A DNA stretch of 64,000 nt from Seongchinamella unica (GCF_004354085.1 NZ_SMSE01000003.1:443231-507230); one strand, 5' to 3'; counted from the first letter of the stretch, positions 22,901-33,043 are shown. Made by a program: numbers and translations. The notes: generated from the letters alone by a model not told the origin.

Positions 22901-24853
22901 ATGTTTTCGGAAATCCCCACTACCCTGCCCGACACCCCGCTGCTGACCGCTGTCGACCAGGGCCGCAGCGTGCACGCGCTCAACAGCGACGAGCTGGTGC
23001 AGCTGGCGGAAGAACTGCGTGCCTTCCTGCTGTACAGCGTGGGGCAAACCGGCGGCCACTTTGGCGCCGGCCTGGGGGTGGTGGAACTGACCATCGCCCT
23101 GCACCACGTATTCAACACCCCGGAGGACCGCATCGTTTGGGACGTGGGCCACCAGACCTACCCCCATAAAATCCTCACCGGCCGCATGCAGCAGATGCAC
23201 AGCATGCGCCAGGCCGGAGGCCTCTCTGGCTTCCCCAAGCGCAGTGAGAGTGAATACGACACCTTTGGCGTCGGCCATTCCTCCACCAGCATATCCGCCG
23301 CCATGGGCATGGCCCTGGCCGCGCGCCAGCAGGGCATTGATCGCAAGGCCGTGGCGGTCATTGGCGACGGCGCCATCACCGGCGGCATGGCCTTCGAGGC
23401 CCTGGCCCACGCTGGCCACGAACGGCCCAATATGCTGGTCATCCTCAACGACAACCAGATGTCCATTGGCCACAACACCGGCGGCCTGGCCAACTACTTC
23501 GCGAGGATATGGGCCACCAAGACCTACCTGGGTATGCGCGAACGCTCCAAGAGCCTGTTGCAGCGCTTCAGTTTCCTCTGGGAGTGGGCCAAGCGCACCG
23601 AAGAGCACATGAAGGGCATGGTGGCGCCCAGCACCCTGTTTGAGGAGCTGGGGTTCCACTACATCGGTCCCCTGGATGGGCACGATTTGCCGCAACTGGT
23701 AAAAGCCCTGAGCAACATGAAGGACCTGGAGGGCCCGCAGCTGCTGCACATCCGCACCGTCAAAGGCAAGGGATTCGCGCCGGCGGAAGAGGACCCGGTC
23801 GGATACCACGCCATCAACAAAGTGGAGGCCGCACCGAAACAGCCCACACCCGCAGTGCCCGCCAGCCCCCAAGGTCCCAAGTACCAGGACGTGTTCGGGC
23901 AATGGCTGTGCGACATGGCTGAACAGGACGAGCGCCTGGTGGGCATCACCCCCGCCATGTGCGAGGGCTCGGGCATGGTGGAGTTTGCCGAGCGCTTTAA
24001 GGACCGCTACTACGATGTCGCCATCGCTGAACAGCATGCGGTAACGCTTGCCGCCGGCATGGCCTGTGACGGCCTGAAACCGGTGGTGGCCATTTACTCC
24101 ACCTTCCTGCAGCGCGGCTACGACCAGCTGATTCACGATGTGGCCCTGCAGAACCTGGATGTCACCTTCGGCCTCGACCGGGCCGGGCTGGTTGGGCAGG
24201 ACGGGCCGACCCATCACGGCACCTTTGATCTGAGCTACCTGCGCTGTATTCCCAATATGGTGATTGGTGCCCCCTCGGATGAGAATGAGTGTCGGCAGAT
24301 GTTGTATACAGCGTTTCAGCATCCGGGGCCGGCAGCGGTGAGGTACCCCAGAGGAACCGGGCCCGGTGCAGAGATCTCCTCGCAGATGTCATCGCTGGAA
24401 ATTGGCAGGTCGGTGACGCTGCGCGAAGGGACGCAAGTGGCTATTTTGAATTTCGGCACATTGCTGCCGGCAGCCCGTGAGGCGGCGCAAGCGCTTGGCG
24501 CCACACTGGTGGATATGCGCTGGGTGAAGCCCATGGATGAGGCCAGAGTTATCGAGCTGGCGAAAACCCACGAACTCTTGGTTACGGTTGAAGAAAATGC
24601 GATAGCAGGTGGTGCGGGCGCGGCGGTGAGCGAACTCCTTTCACGGGAGAGCATTGAAACCCCGGTTTTGCACCTGGGTATTCCCGATGATTACATCGAT
24701 CATGGTGACCATGGGGCACAGTTGGCCGCGCTGGGGCTGGATGGCACTGGCATTATCGAGACAACCAAGACCCGGCTGGGCCACCTCCAAAGCACCACTC
24801 CCGCCCCTGCCCCCGTCGTCATTCCGGCGAAAGCCGGGATCCAGCGGCCCTGA
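22901..24853 (+). CDS. dxs: 1-deoxy-D-xylulose-5-phosphate synthase
   Basis: Thiamine-diphosphate enzyme that condenses pyruvate and glyceraldehyde-3-phosphate, the entry step of the MEP isoprenoid pathway. 650 residues against about 620-630 usual. [17 protein letters not shown], the ThDP/Mg motif [14 protein letters not shown]...LNDNQMSIG, the catalytic-Glu region [16 protein letters not shown] and the [15 protein letters not shown] motif are all present. The extra length is at the C-terminus: the natural end is followed by a low-complexity [16 protein letters not shown], where VIPAKAGIQ is translated REP repeat. Its usual neighbours xseB and ispA are 12 kb downstream. Confidence 0.96.
   Translation: MFSEIPTTLPDTPLLTAVDQGRSVHALNSDELVQLAEELRAFLLYSVGQTGGHFGAGLGVVELTIALHHVFNTPEDRIVWDVGHQTYPHKILTGRMQQMHSMRQAGGLSGFPKRSESEYDTFGVGHSSTSISAAMGMALAARQQGIDRKAVAVIGDGAITGGMAFEALAHAGHERPNMLVILNDNQMSIGHNTGGLANYFARIWATKTYLGMRERSKSLLQRFSFLWEWAKRTEEHMKGMVAPSTLFEELGFHYIGPLDGHDLPQLVKALSNMKDLEGPQLLHIRTVKGKGFAPAEEDPVGYHAINKVEAAPKQPTPAVPASPQGPKYQDVFGQWLCDMAEQDERLVGITPAMCEGSGMVEFAERFKDRYYDVAIAEQHAVTLAAGMACDGLKPVVAIYSTFLQRGYDQLIHDVALQNLDVTFGLDRAGLVGQDGPTHHGTFDLSYLRCIPNMVIGAPSDENECRQMLYTAFQHPGPAAVRYPRGTGPGAEISSQMSSLEIGRSVTLREGTQVAILNFGTLLPAAREAAQALGATLVDMRWVKPMDEARVIELAKTHELLVTVEENAIAGGAGAAVSELLSRESIETPVLHLGIPDDYIDHGDHGAQLAALGLDGTGIIETTKTRLGHLQSTTPAPAPVVIPAKAGIQRP
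24818..24844. repeat. REP palindrome inside the dxs 3' end
   Basis: GTCATTCCGGCGAAAGCCGG then GATCCAG, in frame with dxs and encoding its VIPAKAGIQ tail. It is the last REP before the polysaccharide island. Confidence 0.9.
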
Positions 24854-24877
24854 AGCGCGATCGGGCTATCACCCCGA

Positions 24878-25030
24878 ATGATCCACATCTTTCTAGGCAG
24901 CAAAGCCCAACTGATCAAAATGGCCCCGGTAATGGTGGAACTACAGAACCGCAATATCCCCTATAAGTTCATCTTTAGCGACCAACACCAGGCCAAATTG
25001 GATAACATATGCGAAGAATTTTTAGGATAA
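24878..25030 (+). pseudogene. 5' stub of a UDP-N-acetylglucosamine 2-epimerase-like gene
   Basis: An open frame of 50 residues: it opens MIHIFLGSKAQLIKMAPVM, continues ELQNRNIPYKFIFSDQHQAK and stops at 25030. This matches the first 50 residues of WecB-type epimerases (which normally have about 370), including the nucleotide-binding GxKAQLIKMAP and the segment leading to the GQH motif (here SDQH). The rest is missing and the next gene begins six bases later. It marks the left edge of the polysaccharide island. Confidence 0.7.
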
Positions 25031-25036
25031 GGTACA

Positions 25037-26233
25037 TTGACTAAACATCGGGGAAAACTATGTATTTTTGGATGCTACAAGGATTCTGAACTTTACCCCC
25101 GAAACCGCACGTTAATTGCAACGCTGTCCTCTTTGTTTGACAGCGCGATTGAAATTCGAGCCCAGACCGACCTCAACGGTAATGGCAAGCATCGTCCACT
25201 GACATCCCCCCTAGGCATGGCTCAAGCCATTTGGAGGTCGGTTACAGGTTTTGGTTCTTTATACAGACAGCGGGATAAATTACATGATGCTGACCTTTAT
25301 TACATTCCCTATCCTGCATATCTAGACTTGTTTTATCTCCAATTGTTAACCGGCAAGCGTCACCAACACAGAATTGTCATCGATAGCTTTCTTTGCCTGC
25401 ACGACACGATAGTCCATGACAGGAAAATGCTAAAACATGGCAGCATACTGGCTCGACTAATCAGCCGGATAGAAGGTTACACACTACGACAGGCCAGCTT
25501 AATCCTGATCGACACAGAACAACAGAAAAAACTGCTAGTCGAAAGCTATGCTCTCGACAAGAACAAGGTCATCGTGACTCCAGTAGGAATTGATGAAAGT
25601 ACGTGGACCGAATGCCCCCCATTGCCTCTTTACAATCAATTTAGAGTACTTTTCTGGGGAACCTTCATCCCTCTTCACGGAATTGAAACGATTATCGAGG
25701 CAGCGAGGATATTCGCCAAGAAACAGAGTAATATAAGATTCACCCTGATTGGTGACGGCCAAACCGCAGACGAAATTTCTAAAAAACTCATTGCCCAGCC
25801 TGTTGAAAATCTAGAATGGAGGAGAGAACTTGTTAGCGCACAAGTGCTGCGATCTGAGCTTGAGAATTCACACTGTATTTTGGGTGTATTCGGTACATCT
25901 GCAAAGACCGGCAACGTAATACCGTACAAGGCTTATCAAGCCATGGCGTCAAATAAAATCCTGATCACAAGAGACAGCCCGGCTTTTAGAAAAATATTTG
26001 GTGACCAAACCACAATAGTCGGCTTGTATCTGACGGAACCCGGATCAGCGACACTTCTTGCGGAAGCGATAACTGATGTCTTTATGAACTATGATGAAAT
26101 TTTTAAGCACATTGCCACACGAGTGGCATATGACCTGAAACTCAGCAATTTTCGCTTATCTAAAATATTGTCAGAAGAAATTCCGCACCTTTTCGATGGA
26201 AACAGGCAGAACGATGGAGAATCAGCACCCTGA
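25037..26233 (+). CDS. Glycosyltransferase family 4-like
   Basis: A 398-residue GT-B enzyme. The N-domain reads KLCIFGCYKDSELYPRNRTL; the C-domain has the donor-binding layout of GT4 proteins: VIVTPVGIDEST, FRVLFWGTFIPLHGIETIIEAA, FTLIGDGQTADEI and, near the end, VIPYKAYQAMASNKILITRD in place of the usual E(x7)E. The start is TTG with AAGG four bases upstream inside the epimerase stub. Base composition is clearly AT-richer than that of dxs upstream. Likely adds a sugar to a lipid-linked glycan in the cytoplasm; donor unknown. Confidence 0.82.
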   Translation: MTKHRGKLCIFGCYKDSELYPRNRTLIATLSSLFDSAIEIRAQTDLNGNGKHRPLTSPLGMAQAIWRSVTGFGSLYRQRDKLHDADLYYIPYPAYLDLFYLQLLTGKRHQHRIVIDSFLCLHDTIVHDRKMLKHGSILARLISRIEGYTLRQASLILIDTEQQKKLLVESYALDKNKVIVTPVGIDESTWTECPPLPLYNQFRVLFWGTFIPLHGIETIIEAARIFAKKQSNIRFTLIGDGQTADEISKKLIAQPVENLEWRRELVSAQVLRSELENSHCILGVFGTSAKTGNVIPYKAYQAMASNKILITRDSPAFRKIFGDQTTIVGLYLTEPGSATLLAEAITDVFMNYDEIFKHIATRVAYDLKLSNFRLSKILSEEIPHLFDGNRQNDGESAP

Positions 26234-26244
26234 AGAGCCGCAGC

Positions 26245-27570
26245 TTGAAAATTGTCCCCCGCTTCCTGCAGCGTCGAATGTCTCATCGGCCCGATCTGCT
26301 AAAGATTGTCGACAACGTTAGCTGGTTGTTCTTTGACAGATTTCTGCGCATGGGTATTGGCCTGCTCGTCGGCGTCTGGATCGCGCGCTATCTGGGGCCT
26401 GAAAAATTCGGCTTACTCAACTTCGTCATGGCTTTTGTCGGGCTTTTCGGTGCCATTGCCGTCCTGGGTTTGCAAGAGATAATAGTGCGAGACCTCGTAC
26501 GCGATCCTTCCCACAAAGAACAGACCCTTGGCACCGCCGCCTTGCTGCTGTTGTTTAGTGGTTTCCTGGCCTATGGATTGGCCATGGTTGTAATTTTTTG
26601 GCTGCGGCCCGAAGACCAGTTAGCCAGAATCCTAGTCGCAATATTCGGGTCCACCCTGCTGCTCAGGTGTTCCGATGTCGCCAAATACTGGTTTGAATCT
26701 CAGGTTCTATCAAAGTACACCGTTTGGGTCCAGAACGTATTCTTCGTTATTTTCGCGGCGATCAAGGTTGGTTTGATACTTGCTCAAGCACCTCTTGTCG
26801 CCTTCGTTTGGGCGATGGTGACTGAGGCAGCACTCGTTGCTGCAACAATGCTCGCGGTGCTGGATCTGAGTGGCACCAGGTTGATGAAGATGACCATGAG
26901 TGCGCGTCGCGCAAAGACCCTATTAGCAGATAGCTGGCCCCTCCTGCTCTCCGGTATCGCGGTGATGATTTACATGCAGATCGATCAAATTATGCTGGCA
27001 CAGATGGTTGGTGAAAATGCGGTCGGCATATACAGCGCCGCAGTACGCATCAGCGAAGTGTGGTATTTTCTTCCCCTGGCGATAGTTGCGTCGGTTTTTC
27101 CCAATATCCTGCAGGCCAGAGAGAAAGGCGAGAAGGAGTACTATTCCAAATTGCAGCATTTGTACGACCTGATGGCGTGGCTTTCGATCACCGTCGCACT
27201 TCCGATGACCTTCCTCTCGACATTCGTGGCCACACTCTTGTTCGGCGCCCCCTACGCTGCTGCTGGACCGGTACTAGCGGTGCATGTATGGACTTCCTTC
27301 TTCGTCTTCCTGGGGGTGGCAAGCAGCAGGTGGTTTGTCGCGGAAGGACAACAGTTATTGCTGTTACAGAAGACTGTTTTGGGTGCGGCTGTTAATGTTA
27401 TTTTAAACCTAATTCTGATCCCGCAATATGGGGCAATTGGAGCAGCTTGGACAACCGTATTTTCGTACAGCGTGTCAGATCTGTTTGCGGACTTGATACA
27501 CAGAGAAACACGCGCAATGTTCCTAATGAAAATAAAGGTGCTCAATCCCGGCAGGTTATTTGGTTGGTAG
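26245..27570 (+). CDS. wzx: Wzx-type oligosaccharide flippase
   Basis: A 441-residue MATE/MOP-superfamily protein with about 12-14 transmembrane helices that flips undecaprenyl-linked repeat units to the periplasm. The N-terminus WLFFDRFLRMGIGLLVGVWI...ARYLGPEKFGLLNF is the Wzx hallmark, and QIDQIMLAQMVGENAVGIYS is the central motif. The start is TTG 26245, or ATG 26278 (MSHRPDLL), neither with a strong Shine-Dalgarno. No Wzy polymerase is recognisable in the window. Confidence 0.9.
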   Translation: MKIVPRFLQRRMSHRPDLLKIVDNVSWLFFDRFLRMGIGLLVGVWIARYLGPEKFGLLNFVMAFVGLFGAIAVLGLQEIIVRDLVRDPSHKEQTLGTAALLLLFSGFLAYGLAMVVIFWLRPEDQLARILVAIFGSTLLLRCSDVAKYWFESQVLSKYTVWVQNVFFVIFAAIKVGLILAQAPLVAFVWAMVTEAALVAATMLAVLDLSGTRLMKMTMSARRAKTLLADSWPLLLSGIAVMIYMQIDQIMLAQMVGENAVGIYSAAVRISEVWYFLPLAIVASVFPNILQAREKGEKEYYSKLQHLYDLMAWLSITVALPMTFLSTFVATLLFGAPYAAAGPVLAVHVWTSFFVFLGVASSRWFVAEGQQLLLLQKTVLGAAVNVILNLILIPQYGAIGAAWTTVFSYSVSDLFADLIHRETRAMFLMKIKVLNPGRLFGW

Positions 27571-27590
27571 AACGTAGGTTAAAAGTGATA

Positions 27591-28296
27591 ATGAAGGCGC
27601 GATTGCCTGAACCCTTAAAATATACCGTGAGGTGAGGGGTCGACTGCCTTGCCTGGAAACCCTGGCGGCAGGCCAGCTAGTCACGGGGAGGTGAAGATCA
27701 AATATTACGCCGAATTTTTGAGCACCAACCTTAGGATTTCTATGCCGACATTGGGGCTCATCACCCGAAGAGATTTTCTAATACTTACCTGTTTTACAAG
27801 AAGGGTTGGTCAGGTATAAATATTGATGCGATGCCCGGAAGCATGGAGCTATTCAATAGGTTCCGTATCCGTGACATTAATTTGGAGTTGGCGATTGGCC
27901 AAGTTCTCGATGAGCTTGATTACCAAATGTTCAACGAACCCGCACTGAATGGGTTTTCACGCGAATCGGGAGAGGAGCGCAATGCCCAGATATCACCTTA
28001 CGAGATAGAAAAGGTTATCAAGGTATTAGTGGTTCCGTTAGCTGAGGTTCTGGATCGCTATCTCCCTGACCGACAACTGATAGATTTTTTGTCCGTAGAT
28101 GTAGAGGGCTTCGACCTTGAGGTATTGAAGTCGAATGACTGGGAGAACTACCGCCCCAAGTATGTGTTGGTTGAAGTGTTAAGAAGTGGTTTACAAGAAG
28201 TACTTAACTCCGCAACTAATAAGTTTTTGGGAAAATGTCGATTATAAAGGATATGCCTTGTCTGCGAATACGGTCTTCTTTAAGGTTAGTAGATAG
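27591..28296 (+). pseudogene. FkbM-family methyltransferase, broken by frameshifts and stops
   Basis: An FkbM-type SAM methyltransferase can be pieced together across frames: MKARLPEPLKYTVR (from 27591), VDCLAWKPWRQA, SHGEVKIKYYAEF, then FYADIGAHHPKRFSNTYLFY (SAM motif DIGAHHP) directly after an in-frame TAG, KKGWSGINIDAMPGSMELF, LIDFLSVDVEGFDLEVLKSN (the family acid DVEG motif), and a last shift near 28225 to [20 protein letters not shown]. At least four lesions are needed to explain this. The longest intact frame (27831-28247) lacks the SAM-binding motif, so it is not functional. It lies between the flippase and the UDP-sugar gene. Confidence 0.8.
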
Positions 28297-28319
28297 TATT
28301 TTTTGGGGCAGCAAACCAA

Positions 28320-29276
28320 ATGAAAGAATATAGCCTCCAACCCAGAGTACTTGTCACTGGAGGAGCCGGATTCCTTGGCTCACACCTCTGCGATCGACTT
28401 CTCCGTGATGGTGCCGATGTTATTTGCCTGGATAATTTTTTTACTGGTTCCAAACAGAACGTTGGCCACCTATTGGCAGATCCAGGTTTTGAGCTGATGC
28501 GACACGACGTGACATTTCCGCTCTACGTGGAAGTCGATCAGATATTTAATCTTGCATGCCCGGCCAGTCCCATCCATTACCAACACGATCCGGTGCAAAC
28601 GACCAAGACCAGTGTGCACGGCGCCATTAATATGTTGGGCCTGGCCAAGCGCACCAAAGCAAGAATACTCCAGGCTTCCACCAGCGAAGTGTATGGCGAC
28701 CCCGAAGTGCACCCGCAGAAAGAGAGTTATTGGGGACGCGTGAATCCAATTGGCGCCCGTTCTTGCTATGACGAGGGAAAGCGATGTGCCGAGACGCTTT
28801 TCTTCGACTATCAGCGGCAGCACAACCTGGACATAAAGGTCGTACGTATTTTCAATACCTACGGACCGCGCATGCATCCCAATGATGGTCGTGTTGTCAG
28901 TAATTTTATCGTCCAGGCACTCAAGGGTGAAGACATTACGATATACGGTGATGGCCAGCAGACGCGCTCTTTCTGCTACGTGGACGACCTGATAGAAGGG
29001 TTCGTCCGTATGATGAATACCGAGACAGGATTTACTGGTCCGGTAAATATGGGCAATCCGCAAGAATTCACCATGATCGAGTTGGCTGAACTGGTCATCA
29101 AATTGGTGGGGGGTAAATCTAAATTAGCATATCGTCCTTTGCCGGAGGATGACCCCAAGCAACGACAGCCCGACATAGACCTTGCCCGGCAAAGGCTTCA
29201 GTGGGAGCCGAAGGTGCCGCTGGAGGATGGTCTGCGAGAGACCATCTTCTACTTCAGAACAATGCTGAACAGCTGA
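28320..29276 (+). CDS. uxs: UDP-glucuronate decarboxylase (UDP-xylose synthase)
   Basis: Converts UDP-glucuronate to UDP-xylose in the cytoplasm, a donor for the glycan. 318 residues. The Rossmann motif [18 protein letters not shown] is followed by [32 protein letters not shown] and the catalytic triad T/S([12 protein letters not shown])-Y-K, here SCYDEGKR with Tyr and Lys. [20 protein letters not shown] is diagnostic of the UXS subgroup. It looks intact. It is followed after two bases by a glycosyltransferase gene. Confidence 0.93.
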   Translation: MKEYSLQPRVLVTGGAGFLGSHLCDRLLRDGADVICLDNFFTGSKQNVGHLLADPGFELMRHDVTFPLYVEVDQIFNLACPASPIHYQHDPVQTTKTSVHGAINMLGLAKRTKARILQASTSEVYGDPEVHPQKESYWGRVNPIGARSCYDEGKRCAETLFFDYQRQHNLDIKVVRIFNTYGPRMHPNDGRVVSNFIVQALKGEDITIYGDGQQTRSFCYVDDLIEGFVRMMNTETGFTGPVNMGNPQEFTMIELAELVIKLVGGKSKLAYRPLPEDDPKQRQPDIDLARQRLQWEPKVPLEDGLRETIFYFRTMLNS

Positions 29277-29278
29277 AT

Positions 29279-30301
29279 ATGATCAATTCCCGCCGCAGAT
29301 CAAGGATATCGCCCTCAGGTTGCGACAATATCGACCATGCCGACAACCAGGTTCGCTTGGATACAGCGGTGTTGTTTCTTGTCTTCAATCGCCCCGGGCC
29401 AACAGAGCGGGTTTTTGCCGCAATTCGCCAGGCGAGGCCGCAACGCCTGTACGTGGCAGCGGACGGTGCACGGTCAGACCGCGATGGAGAAGCGGAGAAG
29501 GTGTTGCGAGTGCGAGAAATTGTCTCTCGGGTAGATTGGCCGTGTGACGTCATGACTCTCTTCAGAGAAAGCAACCTGGGCTGCAAAGCTGCAGTGAGTG
29601 GCGCGATCAGCTGGTTCTTTCAGCATGAAGAGCAGGGGATTATTCTCGAAGACGATTGTTTGCCGCATCCCGATTTTTTTACCTACTGTGACGCGTTGCT
29701 GGATCGTTATGCGGAAGACGAGAGGGTATGGGTGGTTACTGGTGATAATTTCCAGCAGGGAAACCAGCGCGGTGACGGCTCATACTACTTCTCGATTTTT
29801 AATCATGTATGGGGTTGGGCGACCTGGCGCAGGGCATGGGCCAGGTGTGATCTCGCTATGAGCTACTGGCCCCGGTGGCAGAAATCAGATGCCTGGCGAC
29901 AATTACTACCCGACAAGGTCATGCGGGTCTACTGGGCACTGATATTCGACAAAATGTATCGCAATGAAATCGACACCTGGGATTATCCCTGGACAGCAGG
30001 TGTCTGGTTTCATGGTGGCTTGACCGCAACACCCAATGTCAATCTGGTCAGCAATATCGGTTTTGGTGAGGATGCAACCCACACGACATCAGACACCTCC
30101 GATACTGCGGCATTGAAGACCCAGCCTATTGGCGAACTCACACACCCTTCATCCGTGGCACAAGATGTTGAAGCCGATCGCTTTGTTTTTCAATCGGTTT
30201 ATGGCGGGCAGGATATGAAATTCTTCAGGTTGCTGCTCACGCGGTTGGCCGGCAAATTGCAATCCCGGGCTGCATCTTTCGGCCGCCCGAAGGGTGGATA
30301 G
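29279..30301 (+). CDS. Nucleotide-diphospho-sugar transferase, GT2-like fold (HlpA-type)
   Basis: A 340-residue GT-A protein. LFLVFNRPGPTERVFAAIRQ opens the fold, followed by LYVAADGARSDRDGEAEKV and the metal-binding ILEDDCLPHPDFF. FNHVWGWATWRRAWARCD is characteristic of the group often annotated hemolytic protein HlpA-like. I start at ATG 29279, two bases after the uxs stop; the preceding in-frame codons belong to a shadow of uxs. It is probably a cytoplasmic transferase acting on the same glycan. Confidence 0.82.
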   Translation: MINSRRRSRISPSGCDNIDHADNQVRLDTAVLFLVFNRPGPTERVFAAIRQARPQRLYVAADGARSDRDGEAEKVLRVREIVSRVDWPCDVMTLFRESNLGCKAAVSGAISWFFQHEEQGIILEDDCLPHPDFFTYCDALLDRYAEDERVWVVTGDNFQQGNQRGDGSYYFSIFNHVWGWATWRRAWARCDLAMSYWPRWQKSDAWRQLLPDKVMRVYWALIFDKMYRNEIDTWDYPWTAGVWFHGGLTATPNVNLVSNIGFGEDATHTTSDTSDTAALKTQPIGELTHPSSVAQDVEADRFVFQSVYGGQDMKFFRLLLTRLAGKLQSRAASFGRPKGG

Positions 30302-30303
30302 CG

Positions 30304-31107
30304 ATGACGGCTTGTCGCAACTGCGGAGGGCAGACTCGCTTATCTCACAACGCCACAATCATGGGAAAACATCCTGTAGATTATGTGGTATGTACTTGCT
30401 GTCAGTATCTGCAGGTTGTCGACCCGCATTGGCTTGAACAGGCATATGCAGAATCGATTAACCTGTCGGATACAGGGTTGGTTTCAAGAAATATCAATTT
30501 ATCCAGGTCTGTGTTGATAAGCCTGTTCGCTGTTCATGGAGTAGGGAAAATACGCAATTCAAGATACCTTGATTACGGTGGTGGCTATGGACTTTTTGTC
30601 AGGCTGATGCGTGATATCGGCCTGGATTTTTACTGGCATGATCCCTTCAGCGAAAACCTGTTTTCGCGCGGCTTCGAGCGATCCGGTGGTCAATATGACG
30701 GTTTCGTAGCCTTCGAGGTCCTGGAGCACCTCGAATTTCCAGGGCGATTTTTCGAGGAAGTTTTCCAGCAGACGGATCTTCTCATCTGTTCAACTGAACT
30801 GTACGGAGATAGTCCGCCACCAACAGCTGAGTGGGATTACTATGCCTTGTCTCACGGGCAGCATATTGGTTTTTTCAATTCTTCAACCCTGCGCTTTATC
30901 GCCAGTAAATATCAGTTGGATCACGCATCGGACGGGCGCGGCTTTCACATCTTCAGCCGCGATAGATTGCCGCAATGCTTGATCCTTCTCGTCAAGGCGC
31001 TGCGGTTTATGCGGATAGACCGAATGATATCAAGAGCCTTCACCTCGAAGACTTTGAGTGATCATGCAATGATGGTCGAATTGGAATCACAGGCGAAAGT
31101 GAAATAG
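30304..31107 (+). CDS. Class I SAM-dependent methyltransferase with N-terminal zinc-ribbon
   Basis: A 267-residue protein. Two CxxC pairs near the N-terminus (CRNCGG, CTCCQY) suggest a zinc-binding knuckle, as seen in the methyltransferases of sugar and polysaccharide clusters. The SAM-binding core is YLDYGGGYGLFVRLMRDIGL followed by acidic FYWHDPF, and FVAFEVLEHLEFPGRFF is motif II. Starts two bases after the previous stop. The likely job is methylating a glycan sugar or its end, which can terminate chain growth; that role is inference. Confidence 0.8.
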   Translation: MTACRNCGGQTRLSHNATIMGKHPVDYVVCTCCQYLQVVDPHWLEQAYAESINLSDTGLVSRNINLSRSVLISLFAVHGVGKIRNSRYLDYGGGYGLFVRLMRDIGLDFYWHDPFSENLFSRGFERSGGQYDGFVAFEVLEHLEFPGRFFEEVFQQTDLLICSTELYGDSPPPTAEWDYYALSHGQHIGFFNSSTLRFIASKYQLDHASDGRGFHIFSRDRLPQCLILLVKALRFMRIDRMISRAFTSKTLSDHAMMVELESQAKVK

Positions 31108-31140
31108 ACGCTTCCTGTTTTATGAGTAGACGTAGCTGAA

Positions 31141-32019
31141 ATGTTGATCGCGGTGGGTTTAGCCAGGAACTGTGCTCCAGTGATAGAGGGCAATGTTCGA
31201 AACATCTATTCGATACTGGCGAATATCGCGCCTGGGAACTTTTTGTTTCTTATCTATGAAAACGATTCCAGGGATGAAACCTCGCAGATACTGCTCGATC
31301 TGCAGTCGAGCCTTCACGGACTGAAAGTGATCACCGAGACAGGTGTTGATCGTTTATATCCCGAGCGCTACCGGCGATTGGCTCTGTGCAGAAATAGACT
31401 GCTGCAAGAGGTCTTTCAGACTATTGATCCATCTACCCAGGGACATCTCATGATGGTGGATCTGGACGACAGAATAGGTGCTTCACTGCAGGAAGACCAG
31501 GTCAAGCTTGCTCTTGGAACAATGGATCAGCATGGTCTCGATGGTGTATTCCCTGTCTCCAGGCCAAACTACTACGATATCTTCGCCCTGCGAGCCCCGG
31601 GCTGGTGTGAAAGCGATTGCCTCGAGCTATTCAATCGTGATCGAAGCAGGTACGGCGAGATGGCGGCCTGGTTCTTGCGCGTAACGTCCAAACAGAAGTC
31701 CGTCGACGAGTTCCCGCGCGGTCAACTCATCCCGGTTGAAAGTGCCTTCGGTGGCGTAGGTATCTATAACTTGCAGGCAATACGTCATAGCAAGTATGCG
31801 GTTTCATCGAATCACGAACAGACCGTTTGTGAACACGTGGTATTTAATCGCGGATTAGGTGAATTGGCGATACTTTCGGACTTCGTGGTGGAAGCGCCAT
31901 TTGAGCACATGACCTGGCAGCTTGAATCAAACAGAAAAATACTGCTGAAAAGGCTTGGCTGTTTCATTGCCGATATCAGGCTCATGGTACAAAGCCTGTT
32001 TCAGGGCCAACCCAGATAG
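31141..32019 (+). CDS. CAP59-like glycosyltransferase (GT69-like mannosyltransferase fold)
   Basis: A 292-residue protein. It starts LIAVGLARNCAPVIEGNVRN and continues FLIYENDSRDETSQILLDLQ, the layout of the CAP59/mannosyltransferase family (PF11735-type), with LMMVDLDDRIG in the place of the metal-binding DxD and CEHVVFNRGL near the end. The family was named for fungal capsule genes but has many bacterial members in polysaccharide loci. Same strand as the upstream genes with a 33-base gap; convergent with the next gene (12 bases between stops). Confidence 0.78.
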   Translation: MLIAVGLARNCAPVIEGNVRNIYSILANIAPGNFLFLIYENDSRDETSQILLDLQSSLHGLKVITETGVDRLYPERYRRLALCRNRLLQEVFQTIDPSTQGHLMMVDLDDRIGASLQEDQVKLALGTMDQHGLDGVFPVSRPNYYDIFALRAPGWCESDCLELFNRDRSRYGEMAAWFLRVTSKQKSVDEFPRGQLIPVESAFGGVGIYNLQAIRHSKYAVSSNHEQTVCEHVVFNRGLGELAILSDFVVEAPFEHMTWQLESNRKILLKRLGCFIADIRLMVQSLFQGQPR

Positions 32020-32031
32020 TGTGAACAGGGC

Positions 32032-32985
32032 CTAGCTTGATCCCCGGTTTTTGCGCTTTAGCAGGTTGGTGATTCCAGGAAGCGATCTCCCATAACGTTC
32101 CCGCAACGTTATCCAGGCCATTCGCATCAAGTTGGTATTGCCGAAAAGATAATCGACGGCATTTTTCTCTCTCACGTGCGAGAGATCGGTAGAAATCCCA
32201 CCTTCAAGATTGTTGCTGATCGGATGGGGGCTCTTCACAAAAGAGTCGCGATCCAACAGGTTGAAGAAAAGATAGTCTGATATTAACAAGCCCGGTTTGA
32301 CCAGATAGGGGCCGTGTATATGGTGCAGTGATCTACGATAAACCAGCGACTGGTGCAGAAGGTAAAGGCGCTCTGCTTCACAGGTGATCTTGCGGGTAAT
32401 CCCGACGGACTCATTATAGCGATAATGATCTGAATATATTACATCGGCCCCCGGACCGCAGAAGGCCATTGCCCGGTTCAAGGCATTCTGGTCAACGAAT
32501 ACGTCACCCGAATTCATGAAATTTAACCATTGGCCACTGGCCACGGAGATAGCCTTATTCATCGCATCATACAATCCCCGGTCGGGCTCGCTGACCCAGT
32601 AATCGATTTTGTCATCGTATTGCCGGATTATTTCCAAGGTGCCGTCAGTTGAGCCGCCGTCAATGACGATATACTCCACGTTGTCGTAGGTTTGTTCCAG
32701 CACGCTACTTATTGTTCGCTCAATATACGCGGAATTATTAAAAACCACGGTCACAACCGTGACGACGGGGCTGTCGGGGGTGGGTTTCTTAAACAGGGAT
32801 TTGGTGCGCAGGCCTCCTTCGGCTTTCCGAACGCCACCCTCCGGCAGTCGCAGCAGAATCCCAAACCTTTCCTCGGCCGTCACTGAAGGGCTGGGGGCAT
32901 CACAAGATAGCTGCCTGGTCGTGCTATATTTGGAATTAATATGTTTGGTCACCTGGTAACACCGGATTGATCGCGTTGGGTGCAC
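32032..32985 (-). CDS. Glycosyltransferase family 2 on the opposite strand to its cluster
   Basis: A GT-A enzyme with the GT2 core VVTVVTVVFNNSAYIERTIS, IVIDGGSTDGTLEII (nucleotide-binding), WVSEPDRGLYDAMNKAI (the D-rich acceptor side typical of WcaA-like enzymes) and NSGDVFV. The catalytic domain starts around residue 75. The 70 residues before it (with LPEGGVRKAEGGLRTKSLF) are not part of the fold and may be spurious, but no good internal start is visible, so the true start is uncertain. It is the only functional-looking gene in the island on the minus strand. Confidence 0.82.
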   Translation of the reverse strand: MHPTRSIRCYQVTKHINSKYSTTRQLSCDAPSPSVTAEERFGILLRLPEGGVRKAEGGLRTKSLFKKPTPDSPVVTVVTVVFNNSAYIERTISSVLEQTYDNVEYIVIDGGSTDGTLEIIRQYDDKIDYWVSEPDRGLYDAMNKAISVASGQWLNFMNSGDVFVDQNALNRAMAFCGPGADVIYSDHYRYNESVGITRKITCEAERLYLLHQSLVYRRSLHHIHGPYLVKPGLLISDYLFFNLLDRDSFVKSPHPISNNLEGGISTDLSHVREKNAVDYLFGNTNLMRMAWITLRERYGRSLPGITNLLKRKNRGSS

Positions 32986-33043
32986 TCATGATAACCCAAT
33001 TAATACTGGAGAAGGTTTACCGTATGCTTGTCTCGAACTCAGA

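Noticed and set aside
22793..24322. Long open frame of about 500 codons antisense to dxs
   Set aside because: It is a codon-bias shadow of dxs: His/Gly/Gln-rich, no domain, and dxs is unambiguous on the other strand.
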